64,000 nt of DNA from JAGVIE01 sp964520905 (GTDB taxonomy: Bacteria > Bacteroidota > Ignavibacteria > UBA10030 > SZUA-254). The stretch lies in contig CAZFQL010000012.1 of NCBI GenBank assembly GCA_964520905.1, forward strand, positions 1 to 64,000, in the 5' to 3' direction. Below, piece after piece: positions 46,500-54,932 of this stretch (the first letter of the stretch is position 1; every line of letters starts with the position of its first letter). A program made the translations under genes and the position numbers. The notes beneath the pieces are model-generated. The model saw only the letters and a program-made list of their open reading frames with translations. It ran no database searches and had not been told where the DNA came from.

Positions 46500-46694
46500 G
46501 AAATCCTAAATCCAAAACAATATCAAAACTCCAATTTTCTAAACAATTACTATGTGTATTTTTGAGTTTAGTATTTTGGAGTTCGAATTTGTTTAGAGCT
46601 TAGATATTCGGATTTAGAATTTAATTAGGATACTGCAACGTAGAAATATCACCTCAGTTATCGAGGCGATATCTCAAACTATAAAAATCGTTTA
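46500..46694. repeat. Degenerate word-repeat intergenic stretch
   Basis: 195 bases with no gene. Most of it is made of words like AAATCCTAAATCC, AACTCCAA and TCTAAACAA on one side and their reverse complements (GGATTTAGA, TTGGAGTT, TTGTTTAGA) on the other, but not in nested order, so it is not a simple hairpin. The 3' end holds the imperfect hairpin listed next. Confidence 0.5.
46643..46675 (-). terminator. Imperfect hairpin downstream of fbaB
   Basis: GAAATATCACCTC (46643-46655) can pair with GAGGCGATATCTC (46663-46675) around a 7-base loop, with a mismatch in the middle and near the base. There is no clear T-run on the minus strand, so termination is uncertain. Confidence 0.35.
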
Positions 46695-47753
46695 TTACGC
46701 CACCGTTACTTCTTTGCAAAGATAAACATCCTGAATGGCATTCAATATTTTCACACCATCGTTCATCGGCTTCTGGAATGCTTTCCTTCCAGAAATCAAT
46801 CCCATGCCGCCAGCGCGTTTGTTTATTACTGCAGTGCGAACTGCATCTGCTAAATCGGATGCGCCTTTCGATTCGCCGCCGGAGTTGATTAATCCCATTC
46901 TGCCCATGTAGCAGTTTGCCACCTGATATCTGCAAAGATCAATGGGGTGATCGGTCGTAAGCTCGGAGTAAACTTTAGCATGTGTTTTACCGAACTTGAG
47001 CGCGTTATATCCGCCGTTGTTCTCAGGCAATTTTTGCTTGATGATGTCTGCTTCGATAGTAACACCGAGGTGGTTTCCCTGTCCGGTTAAATCGGCTGAA
47101 ACATGGTAATCTTTCTCCGCTGTCTTGAAAGCAGGATTCCTGAGATAGCACCATAGAATCGTTGTCATGCCCATCTCATGCGCCTGCTGGAATGCAAGTC
47201 CGACTTCCTGAATTTGCCGCTTAGCTTCAGGCGAACCGAAATAAATCGTTGCGCCCACTGCAACCGCACCCATATCGAATGCCTGCTTCACTCTGCCGAA
47301 CATAATCTGGTCGTATGTGTTTGGATATGATATGAACTCGTTATGATTGATTTTCAATATGAACGGAATCTTATGCGCATACTTTCTGGCAACGGCTCCA
47401 AGAACCCCGAGCGTTGAGGCAACCGCGTTGCATCCGCCTTCAATGGCAAGCTTCACAATGTTTTCCGGATCGAAATAAATCGGGTTTGGTGCAAACGATG
47501 CGCCGGCAGAATGCTCGATGCCCTGATCGACAGGCAGAATCGAGACGTATCCGGTATGTGCTAATCGTCCTTGGTGAATGATCCAATTCAAGCTTTTAAG
47601 AACAGGAGTCGGACGGTCTGAAAGCGCAAACACTTTGTCGATATAATCCGGTCCGGGAAGAATTAATGTTTCTTTAGGAATCCCTTTGCTTTTGTATTCG
47701 AGTAAATTTTTTGCATCGCTTCCAAGCAATTGTTCTATTTCATGTAAGTTCAT
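46695..47753 (-). CDS. fbaB: Class I fructose-bisphosphate aldolase (DhnA type)
   Basis: 352 residues. It cleaves fructose 1,6-bisphosphate to glyceraldehyde 3-phosphate and dihydroxyacetone phosphate through a Schiff base. Signatures are ILPVDQGIEHSAGASFAPNP near the N-terminus, PFILKINHNEFISYP with a candidate Lys, NALKFGKTHAKVYSE with another conserved Lys that probably forms the Schiff base, and INSGGESKGASDLADAVRTA for phosphate binding. The stand-alone gene is flanked by intergenic stretches on both sides. It differs from the common class II enzyme. Confidence 0.94.
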   Translation of the reverse strand: MNLHEIEQLLGSDAKNLLEYKSKGIPKETLILPGPDYIDKVFALSDRPTPVLKSLNWIIHQGRLAHTGYVSILPVDQGIEHSAGASFAPNPIYFDPENIVKLAIEGGCNAVASTLGVLGAVARKYAHKIPFILKINHNEFISYPNTYDQIMFGRVKQAFDMGAVAVGATIYFGSPEAKRQIQEVGLAFQQAHEMGMTTILWCYLRNPAFKTAEKDYHVSADLTGQGNHLGVTIEADIIKQKLPENNGGYNALKFGKTHAKVYSELTTDHPIDLCRYQVANCYMGRMGLINSGGESKGASDLADAVRTAVINKRAGGMGLISGRKAFQKPMNDGVKILNAIQDVYLCKEVTVA

Positions 47754-47900
47754 AATCGCTCCGTTCAGTGGAATAAAATTGATTTCCTAATAGTGTCAAG
47801 TTTTGATTGATTTAATATAAGAAAAAGGAGGGAAAAGGGAAAATTGGCATGCAAAGATGAACTCCGTTTTACCAAAGGAAGAATTCTCCATAATGTGATG

Positions 47901-50045
47901 TTATTTTAGTAGCAGCATTTTCTTGGTTTCAACATAACTTCCAGCTATCAATCGATAGAAATAAACTCCGCTTGGCACGCTTTCAGCGTTCCATTCAAAT
48001 TCATAACTACCCGGCTGTTTTAGTTCGTTTATTAGTGTCGCAATCTCTCGTCCCAACAGATCAAAAACTTTTAGCGTCACCACTCCCAAATCTCTAATCT
48101 CAAATTTTATCTTCGTTGTTGGATTAAACGGATTTGGATAATTTTGACTGAGTGTAAATTGGCTTGGTGTTGTGTTCATTTTATCTTTAACTTCTACTAT
48201 CCCCCCTTCACGAAACACCGCTAAACCACCGCCTCCCCCAATCCATTTATTACCACTAACGTCTATCGCAATTGAAAGGACAGTATTCTCAGGTAGACCA
48301 GAGTTCGATGTATTGTACACTGTCCATGTTGTGTCGTTATACTTGGCTAAAGCACCATATATCCCAATCCATTTATTCCCATTATTATCAATTGCAATTG
48401 ACATGATATAATCGTAAGGCAAATCAGAGTTCGATGTATTGTATACTGTCCAAGTCGAGCCATTATATTTGGCTAAACCAATGTATGTCCCAATCCATTT
48501 ATTTCCACCAGCATCTATAGCAATTGACCAGATGCTGTTATTTGGTAATAAAGAGTTCGATTCATTGTACACCGTCCAAGTCGAGCCGTTATACTTGGCT
48601 AAACCATTGTATGTCCCAATCCATTTATTTCCATTACCATCAATGGCAATCGACGAGACATAATTATCGGGTAATCCAGAGTTCGATGTTTTGTACACTG
48701 TCCATGTCGAGCCATTATATTTGGCTAAACCATAACCAGTTCCAATCCATTTATTCCCACCGCCATCTATAGCAATTGAATAGACATTGTTATCCGGTAA
48801 TCCAGAGTTTGATGAATTGTACACTGTCCATGTTGAGTCATCAAATTCAGCTAAACCACTATTTGTCCCTATCCATTTATTCCCGCTACCATCTATAGCA
48901 ATTGAATAGACATTGTTATCCGGTAATCCAGAGTTTGATGTATCGTACACAGTCCATATCGTCCCAGTGTACTTGGCTAATCCACCATTCCATGTTCCAA
49001 TCCATTTATTTCCACTGCTATCTATAGCAATTGACTGAACATAATTACTGGGCAAGCCAGAGTTTGATGTATTGTACACTCTCCATGTCGTGCCATCATA
49101 CTTGGCTAATCCATCAGCCGTTCCAATCCATTTATTTCCGCTACCATCTATGATAATTGATCTGACATCACTATTTGGTAATTCTGAGTTCGATCCATTA
49201 TATACTGTCCATGTTGAGTCATTAAATGCAGCTATACCACTATTTGTCCCCATCCATTTATTTCCGCTGCCATCAATAGCAATCGACTGAACATAATTAT
49301 CGGGCAAACCGGAATTCGATGTTTTGTATACCGTCCAAATTGTACCACTATACTTGTTTAGGCCACCATATCTTCCCCCTATCCATTTATTCCCACTACC
49401 ATCTATGACAATTGACATAACATAATTATCGGACAATCCAGAGTTTGATGAATTGTAAACTGTCCATGTCGAGCCATCATACATTGCTAAACCACCACCA
49501 AATGTCCCAATCCATTTATTTCCATTACCATCTATCGCAATTGACCTGGCATCATTCTCCGGCAATCCAGAGTTTGATGTGTTGTACACTGACCATGTCG
49601 TGCCATCATACATTGTTAAACCACCATTTGTCCCAATCCATTTGTTCCCAATACTATCTATAGCGATTGACCTGACATTATTACTTGGCAATCCAGAATT
49701 TGATGTATTGTACACTGTCCATGACGAGCCATCATACATTGCTAAACCACCGCTAAATGTCCCAATCCATTTAATTCCACTATGCTCTATCGTGACTGAT
49801 GAGACAGTATTATTGGGCAATCCAGAGTTGGCTTTATTGTAAAATACTTTTTCACCTGTCGTTGAATCCAGCCTCATTAAACCGCCATACTCCATACCAA
49901 CCCATATATAGTTACCTTCTCGGGCAATGGTGCAAACCGTTGGGCTGTAAGTGTAATTAATCCATTCAGGATTTTGAGAAAGAGAAAGTTGCGTCGATAA
50001 AAGAATCGCTAGAGCTATGCATATTCTGTAGTTAAATAATTTCAT
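47901..50045 (-). CDS. Secreted 14-blade propeller protein with C-terminal sorting domain
   Basis: 714 residues with a signal peptide (ALAILLSTQLSLSQ). About 14 repeats of 41-43 residues follow, each of the form GNKWIGTxxGLAKYxGxTW then TVYNTSNSGLPxNxVxSIAID, which is the two-component regulator propeller (Reg_prop) motif. The first repeat (IWVGMEYGGLM) and the last (GNKWIGGGGGLAV) are divergent. Fourteen units fit two seven-bladed propellers. The sorting domain from FTLSQNYPNPFNPTTKIKF to KKMLLLK closes it. Here the repeats are not fused to a histidine kinase, so the protein is a surface or secreted binding protein. The DNA repeats are strongly similar (period about 126 bases). Confidence 0.9.
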   Translation of the reverse strand: MKLFNYRICIALAILLSTQLSLSQNPEWINYTYSPTVCTIAREGNYIWVGMEYGGLMRLDSTTGEKVFYNKANSGLPNNTVSSVTIEHSGIKWIGTFSGGLAMYDGSSWTVYNTSNSGLPSNNVRSIAIDSIGNKWIGTNGGLTMYDGTTWSVYNTSNSGLPENDARSIAIDGNGNKWIGTFGGGLAMYDGSTWTVYNSSNSGLSDNYVMSIVIDGSGNKWIGGRYGGLNKYSGTIWTVYKTSNSGLPDNYVQSIAIDGSGNKWMGTNSGIAAFNDSTWTVYNGSNSELPNSDVRSIIIDGSGNKWIGTADGLAKYDGTTWRVYNTSNSGLPSNYVQSIAIDSSGNKWIGTWNGGLAKYTGTIWTVYDTSNSGLPDNNVYSIAIDGSGNKWIGTNSGLAEFDDSTWTVYNSSNSGLPDNNVYSIAIDGGGNKWIGTGYGLAKYNGSTWTVYKTSNSGLPDNYVSSIAIDGNGNKWIGTYNGLAKYNGSTWTVYNESNSLLPNNSIWSIAIDAGGNKWIGTYIGLAKYNGSTWTVYNTSNSDLPYDYIMSIAIDNNGNKWIGIYGALAKYNDTTWTVYNTSNSGLPENTVLSIAIDVSGNKWIGGGGGLAVFREGGIVEVKDKMNTTPSQFTLSQNYPNPFNPTTKIKFEIRDLGVVTLKVFDLLGREIATLINELKQPGSYEFEWNAESVPSGVYFYRLIAGSYVETKKMLLLK
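48180..49910 (-). repeat. Tandem 126-base coding repeats in the propeller gene
   Basis: Twelve or more in-frame units of 126-129 bases run through the propeller gene, recognisable by the recurring ATCCATTTATT and CCAGAGTTTGATG words on the plus strand. Neighbouring units are alike enough to allow recombination or collapse in assembly. Confidence 0.8.
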
Positions 50046-50204
50046 GGTATTCCTTTCTGGTTTATCAAAAAATTTATGATAACGGTTTCACTTAATAAGG
50101 AAGAATTATTTTTTATCGGTTTCCCATCTTGTCAATAATCTGAAGTGAATTTAGATAATATTCTTAACATAATCAACCTCATTCACAAATGCCTTTTGTT
50201 GGGA

Positions 50205-50266
50205 GGGAGCTTCGCTCCCGGTCATACCTGAGAACCTTAATTGGTTGGGAGTCGAAACTCTCCACC
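50205..50266. repeat. Two hairpins upstream of the HAD phosphatase gene
   Basis: GGGAGC-TTC-GCTCCC (50205-50219) is perfect. A second, longer imperfect hairpin, GGTTGGGAGT-CGAA-ACTCTCCACC, spans 50243-50266 with single-base bulges. They lie in the 279-base gap between two divergent genes. The rest of the gap shows nothing certain. Confidence 0.55.
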
Positions 50267-50324
50267 AGCAATGAAGGCTATAACTCTTTTGAAACTCCAT
50301 CACTTTTTGGTATATTTTATCACC

Positions 50325-50981
50325 ATGAAACGCATTTCCTGCATTATTTTCGACCTTGACGGTACTCTAACCCAAACTAACGAGCTTATTTTCGCCACAT
50401 TTAATCATGTGGCAGAAAAATATGTCGGAAAAATTTATACGCCGGTTGAAATTACAAAAATGTTCGGTCCGCCGGAAGATATCGCAATCGAGCGGCTCGT
50501 AGGTAAAGATAGAATCGATGAAGCGATGGACGATTTTTATTCTTTCTACGAAAAACATCATCCTCGAATGGCGAACGCATATGATGGTATCCGTGAGATG
50601 TTGGATTTTTTGAAGTCGAAGGGATTGCTTCTGGCAATCTTCACAGGCAAAGGAAAACGAAGCACGCTCGTCTCACTTGATATGCTTGGAATAAAAAATT
50701 ATTTTGATATCATCATCACGGGAAATGATGTGGAGAATCATAAACCGTCCGGCGATGGTATTCGCAAGGTTATGGCGAAATTCGGGCTTGACCCGGAACA
50801 GGTGTTGATGGTGGGTGATGCGGTGGCAGATGTCAAGGCGGCACGTGAGACAGGTGTCCAGATAGCTGCCGTTCTTTGGGATTCTTACGGAAAAGAAAAA
50901 GTATTGGAGATGGATGTAGATTACAAGTTTCATAATGTCCCTGAATTTATCGAGTGGTTGAAAACATTCATCTCGGTATAA
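50325..50981 (+). CDS. HAD family hydrolase, phosphoglycolate phosphatase-like
   Basis: 218 residues. HAD motif I is IIFDLDGTLTQT at the N-terminus, motif II the Thr in LAIFTGKGKR, motif III the Lys in NHKPSGDG, and motif IV MVGDAVADVKAARETG. The helical cap between motifs I and II makes it a C1-type enzyme like Gph or PpaX. The substrate is probably a small phosphorylated metabolite such as phosphoglycolate or pyrophosphate. The start at 50325 gives MKRISCIIFDLDGT; an upstream in-frame ATG at 50241 would add 28 residues and runs through a hairpin, so it is rejected. Confidence 0.9.
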   Translation: MKRISCIIFDLDGTLTQTNELIFATFNHVAEKYVGKIYTPVEITKMFGPPEDIAIERLVGKDRIDEAMDDFYSFYEKHHPRMANAYDGIREMLDFLKSKGLLLAIFTGKGKRSTLVSLDMLGIKNYFDIIITGNDVENHKPSGDGIRKVMAKFGLDPEQVLMVGDAVADVKAARETGVQIAAVLWDSYGKEKVLEMDVDYKFHNVPEFIEWLKTFISV

Positions 50982-51037
50982 AATTAATTCCATTCTTGTA
51001 ACTCAGTTTAACTATTTTAAAATTATCGGAAAAGAAT

Positions 51038-52030
51038 ATGGAAAAATTACCTATCGGTGTTATCGGAGTCGGTCATCTTGGCGGATTGCATGCAAAAATG
51101 TTTGCAGACATCCCGACTTGTACATTGGTCGGAGTTGCCGATGCAAATTCTGAACGTGCACAGCACATTGCAAAAGAATATAAGACAAAAGTGTTTTCTT
51201 CGGCTGCAGAACTTTTGAAGAATGTAAAAGCTGTCAGCATAGCAACGCCGACCAGCTCGCATTATGAAATTGCAAAAATGGCAATAGAACATGGAGTTCA
51301 TCTTTTCATAGAAAAACCGATCACCCAAACGACCGAAGAAGCTGAGACGGTGGTTCAACTTGCGAAACAAAAAGGATTGCTGATACAGGTGGGGCATATC
51401 GAACGATTCAATCCGGCACTTCTCGCTCTGGAAACCTATAATCTCAAACCGATGTTTATAGAATCACACCGAATGGCACAATTTAATCCGCGCGGAACAG
51501 ATGTCGCCGTTGTGCTCGATCTGATGATACACGACATCGATATAATATTGAGTTTGGTTCGCTCTCCGGTTCGGTCGATTGAGGCAAACGGCCTTGCCGT
51601 TGTGTCAGATCATATTGATATAGCAAACGCGCGGCTACAGTTTGAGAATGGGTGTGTTGCAAATGTAACCGCGAGCAGAATATCACAGAATAAGATGCGC
51701 AAGATGCGCCTCTTCCAGCGGGACGCATATCTGTCGATCGATTTTTCGGAAGGACAAACTGAAATTTTCCGGCTCATCGATGAGAACGAGGATATTCCAA
51801 ATCTCACGATGCAATTGGGGCAGATACAAGCCGGCTCAAAAAACCGGAAAATCGTTTATGAACGACCGGAAACGAAAGAGGTAAATGCTCTCAAGTATGA
51901 ATTGGAATTGTTTGTAGATTCGGTGATGAACGGTAAAGAACCTGTAGTAAGCGGACAGGATGGATTACGGGCGCTGAAAGTTGCACATGATATAATGGAG
52001 AAGATAAGTCGTCAAAGGTTATCGCTGTAA
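51038..52030 (+). CDS. Gfo/Idh/MocA family oxidoreductase
   Basis: 330 residues. The N-terminal Rossmann domain has GVIGVGHLGGLHAKMF, the family motif HLFIEKPITQTTEEAE with the conserved Glu-Lys-Pro, and the second domain starts VGHIERFNPALLAL. The DLMIHDIDIILSLV segment carries the usual catalytic-site His. Members oxidise or dehydrate nucleotide sugars or sugars with NAD(P). A similar gene type (GnnA) makes the 3-amino sugar of lipid A, which would suit an LPS-bearing organism, but nothing here proves it. It overlaps the CCA-adding gene by a single base, so the two are translationally coupled. Confidence 0.92.
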   Translation: MEKLPIGVIGVGHLGGLHAKMFADIPTCTLVGVADANSERAQHIAKEYKTKVFSSAAELLKNVKAVSIATPTSSHYEIAKMAIEHGVHLFIEKPITQTTEEAETVVQLAKQKGLLIQVGHIERFNPALLALETYNLKPMFIESHRMAQFNPRGTDVAVVLDLMIHDIDIILSLVRSPVRSIEANGLAVVSDHIDIANARLQFENGCVANVTASRISQNKMRKMRLFQRDAYLSIDFSEGQTEIFRLIDENEDIPNLTMQLGQIQAGSKNRKIVYERPETKEVNALKYELELFVDSVMNGKEPVVSGQDGLRALKVAHDIMEKISRQRLSL

Positions 52031-53451
52031 TGAAAAACGAATTGCAAAAAAATATTGAACTGACTCAACCGATCCTTCTGCAAATCGGTTCAATTGCCGA
52101 TGAACAGGGAATAGAATCGTATGTTGTTGGCGGATATGTCCGTGATAAGCTTCTCGGCAAAGAAGTGAAAGATATAGATATCGTTGTTCTTGGAGATGGA
52201 ATTAGCTTTGCGAGGATAGTTGCCGATAACATCGGTCATAAGAACGTAATCACTTTCGAAAAGTTTGGAACAGCCATGCTGCCGCTCGAAGGTGGGAAGA
52301 TCGAATTTGTATCTGCGCGCGAAGAAAGCTACGAACGGGAATCGCGCAAGCCGAAAGTTACAAAAGCTTCACTTGAAAGCGATCTCGCTCGACGCGATTT
52401 CACAATCAATACAATCGCCGTCTCACTTAACCGGCGCAATCGTGGAGAGTTGACCGATCGGTTTGATGGGATTTCGGATCTGCAAAAGAAAATACTTCGT
52501 ACGCCTCTTGAGCCGGAAAAAACTTTCGATGACGATCCGCTCAGGATGATGCGCGCGATTCGTTTCGCTTCGCAATTACATTTTAACATCGAGGAAAAAA
52601 CGTACCATGCGATCTGCGCAATGGCAGATCGGATCATGATCGTGTCGATGGAACGAATCGCCGATGAATTTTTTAAAATTCTCGCTTCATCAAAACCTTC
52701 TATCGGGTTGAAGCTATTTCACGAAACCGGATTGGCTGCGCATGTCTTTCCAGAACTCGTTGATATGGTAGGCATCGATCAGCGAAAAGATTACCATCAT
52801 AAAGACGTTTTCCTCCACACGATGAAAGTTGTAGACGGTATTAGCCAGACAACCGAAAACATGTGGCTGCGTTTTGTAGGACTTGTTCATGATATTGCGA
52901 AGCCAAAGACGAAGGCATTTAAGGAAGAAATCGGCTGGACGTTTCATGGTCATGAGGAAATCGGTGCACGGATGATGAAACAGATTTTCCGCCGAATGCG
53001 TTTGCCGATGGACAAGCTCCCTTATGTTGAGAAGCTCGTTCGTCTTCATCTGCGCCCTATGGTTTTGGTGAGTGAAGAGATTACAGATTCTGCTGTTCGG
53101 CGGGTCATGTTCGAAGCAGGTGAAGAAGTTGATGATCTTATGTTGTTATGCCGCGCCGATATTACATCTCAAAATCCTCAACGTGTCGCTCAATATTTAA
53201 AAAATTATGAGAATGTTATCCAAAAGATGAAGGAAGTTGAGGAGAAGGATAAGATTCGGAATTGGCAGCCGCCGGTGCGCGGAAACGAAATAATGGAAGT
53301 TTGCAACATTAATCCAAGCCCGTTAGTAGGTGTCTTAAAGAAGAAGATTGAAGACGCAATCCTGGACGGAATCATTCCAAATGAACATGATATAGCGCTT
53401 CAATATCTGCTGAAAATAAAAGATGATATTCTTAAAGAATATTTCGAATAA
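52030..53451 (+). CDS. CCA-adding tRNA nucleotidyltransferase, poly(A) polymerase-type with HD domain
   Basis: 473 residues. The class II nucleotidyltransferase head has SYVVGGYVRDKLLGKEVKDI with the catalytic carboxylates DIDIVV, and the second motif is RRDFTINTIAV. The neck includes DDDPLRMMRAIRFASQL. An HD phosphohydrolase domain follows with FVGLVHDIAKPKT and GHEEIGA. The C-terminus has about 120 more residues. The enzyme builds or repairs the tRNA 3'-CCA end; some members instead add poly(A) or only part of CCA, so I leave the symbol blank. The start overlaps the stop of the upstream gene (TAATG). Confidence 0.93.
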   Translation: MKNELQKNIELTQPILLQIGSIADEQGIESYVVGGYVRDKLLGKEVKDIDIVVLGDGISFARIVADNIGHKNVITFEKFGTAMLPLEGGKIEFVSAREESYERESRKPKVTKASLESDLARRDFTINTIAVSLNRRNRGELTDRFDGISDLQKKILRTPLEPEKTFDDDPLRMMRAIRFASQLHFNIEEKTYHAICAMADRIMIVSMERIADEFFKILASSKPSIGLKLFHETGLAAHVFPELVDMVGIDQRKDYHHKDVFLHTMKVVDGISQTTENMWLRFVGLVHDIAKPKTKAFKEEIGWTFHGHEEIGARMMKQIFRRMRLPMDKLPYVEKLVRLHLRPMVLVSEEITDSAVRRVMFEAGEEVDDLMLLCRADITSQNPQRVAQYLKNYENVIQKMKEVEEKDKIRNWQPPVRGNEIMEVCNINPSPLVGVLKKKIEDAILDGIIPNEHDIALQYLLKIKDDILKEYFE

Positions 53452-53555
53452 TCGATTTTATAAAGATTGTAACTTTTAATGAATCAAATCGTTAAAGAGG
53501 GTATCTTTTTGAGCCCTGTCAAACGCTCACATTAACAAAAATTGGAGTCTTTCTA

Positions 53556-54890
53556 ATGAAGCTGTTCTCAGTCACGCTCTTACTGGTTGCCTTAATAACA
53601 TTAGCAAACGCACAGCAGCCTACGATTCTCACGCTCGATGAAGCGATCAAACTCGCACTCGAGAAAAATTTATCAATTATTAAATCTCAAAATAATATCG
53701 ATGCTGCTCAAAGCAGTGTTTTGGCAGCATACGGCAATTATCTTCCAACATTGTCTGCCTCTGGCAGCTGGTCTCGTTCTGAACGCACCGGACAACGAAC
53801 AATCCAAGGGATAACTATTCCGGGAGCTACCTCTACATCGACAAGTAATTCGTTTCAAGCAGGATTAAGTCTCGGTTATACAGTTTTTGACGGCTTTCGG
53901 CGTGAAGCAAGCTTCAACAGAACTACTGCATCGGCTACCGCTACTGAGCAAACAGCAGTCAGAACGCGACAGTCAATTCGGTTTCAAACCGAATCGGAAT
54001 TCCTGAATATATTAAGACTCGAGCAATTGGTAAAAGTTACTGAAGAAAATCTAAAACGAGATCAAAGACAGCTCGAGCGAATCACCGAATCGAACCGGGT
54101 TGGTGCGCTTTCACTTGCCGATGTCTACCGGCAGCAATCGCAAGTTGCAACCGATGAATTGAATGTTATTAATTCGCAGAATAATTACAATAAAGCAAAA
54201 GCCGATCTAGTCGCATTGATTGGGTTGGATATGGGTACCGAATACCAGTTTGCTGATATCGGACTTTCAACAACGATCGACCAGGGTGAATTGAAAGCGT
54301 CGGCGGAAAAATATAAAAATTTTGATGACCTTGTTCAACGAGCAATAACGGCACGCCCTGATTACCTTGCCGCGAGAGAAAGTTACAATGCTTCCGAGTC
54401 CGGCGTCACTAGCGCCCGCAGCGGATATTTTCCCCGTATCTCGGCATCAGCGGGATATGGTTTATCGAATTCAGAGCTATCCAAACTTTCAGACAACAAG
54501 AGTCTTTCATGGGGGGTTGATCTTAGCTGGAGTATCTTCGATGCTTTCCAGACAAATGAAGCTCTTCAGACTGCCATAGTTACAAAGAAAAATTCTGAAA
54601 CATCGTTGAAACAATCTGAGCGTGAAATTAGTGTCGAGGTGAAAAAAGCATTGCTCGACCTTGAAGCCGCACGGAAGCAAGTGGAAGTGAGTCAGAAGGG
54701 TCTTCAGTCGGCAACAGAGGACAGAAAGATCGCAGAAGAACGTTATAATCTTGGTGCAGGCACATTACTCGATCTTCTCACGGCGAATGCGAATTTTGTA
54801 AATGCTGAAGCGAATACGATCAATTCATCTTTCTCGTACAATATCGCAAAGCGTAATATGGAATATGTTATAGGTGAACGAGCGAATTAA
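53556..54890 (+). CDS. TolC family outer membrane efflux protein
   Basis: 444 residues with a signal peptide (LFSVTLLLVALITLANAQ). Two OEP (TolC) repeats are visible: ILTLDEAIKLALEKNLSI with SYGNYLPTL-like AYGNYLPTLSAS in the first half, and ARSGYFPRISASAGYGLSNS in the second. A long helical segment follows (SLKQSEREISVEVKKALLDL), then RYNLGAGTLLDLLTANANF. It forms the outer-membrane channel and periplasmic tunnel. It begins an operon with an adaptor, an ATPase and three permeases. Confidence 0.94.
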   Translation: MKLFSVTLLLVALITLANAQQPTILTLDEAIKLALEKNLSIIKSQNNIDAAQSSVLAAYGNYLPTLSASGSWSRSERTGQRTIQGITIPGATSTSTSNSFQAGLSLGYTVFDGFRREASFNRTTASATATEQTAVRTRQSIRFQTESEFLNILRLEQLVKVTEENLKRDQRQLERITESNRVGALSLADVYRQQSQVATDELNVINSQNNYNKAKADLVALIGLDMGTEYQFADIGLSTTIDQGELKASAEKYKNFDDLVQRAITARPDYLAARESYNASESGVTSARSGYFPRISASAGYGLSNSELSKLSDNKSLSWGVDLSWSIFDAFQTNEALQTAIVTKKNSETSLKQSEREISVEVKKALLDLEAARKQVEVSQKGLQSATEDRKIAEERYNLGAGTLLDLLTANANFVNAEANTINSSFSYNIAKRNMEYVIGERAN

Positions 54891-54932
54891 ATTTTAGAAA
54901 ACACCCATCAGGATATGCAGGAGTAATAAATT

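Noticed and set aside
48172..49842. Series of plus-strand frames of 72-87 codons across the propeller gene
   Set aside because: They are antisense shadows of the tandem repeats and repeat the same short peptide.
48180..49910. CRISPR-like regular repetition
   Set aside because: The period is about 126 bases, the whole unit is conserved and in frame, and it encodes propeller blades; there are no short repeats with unique spacers.
50241..50324. Upstream start for the HAD phosphatase
   Set aside because: It adds 28 residues before the conserved first strand and runs through a hairpin.
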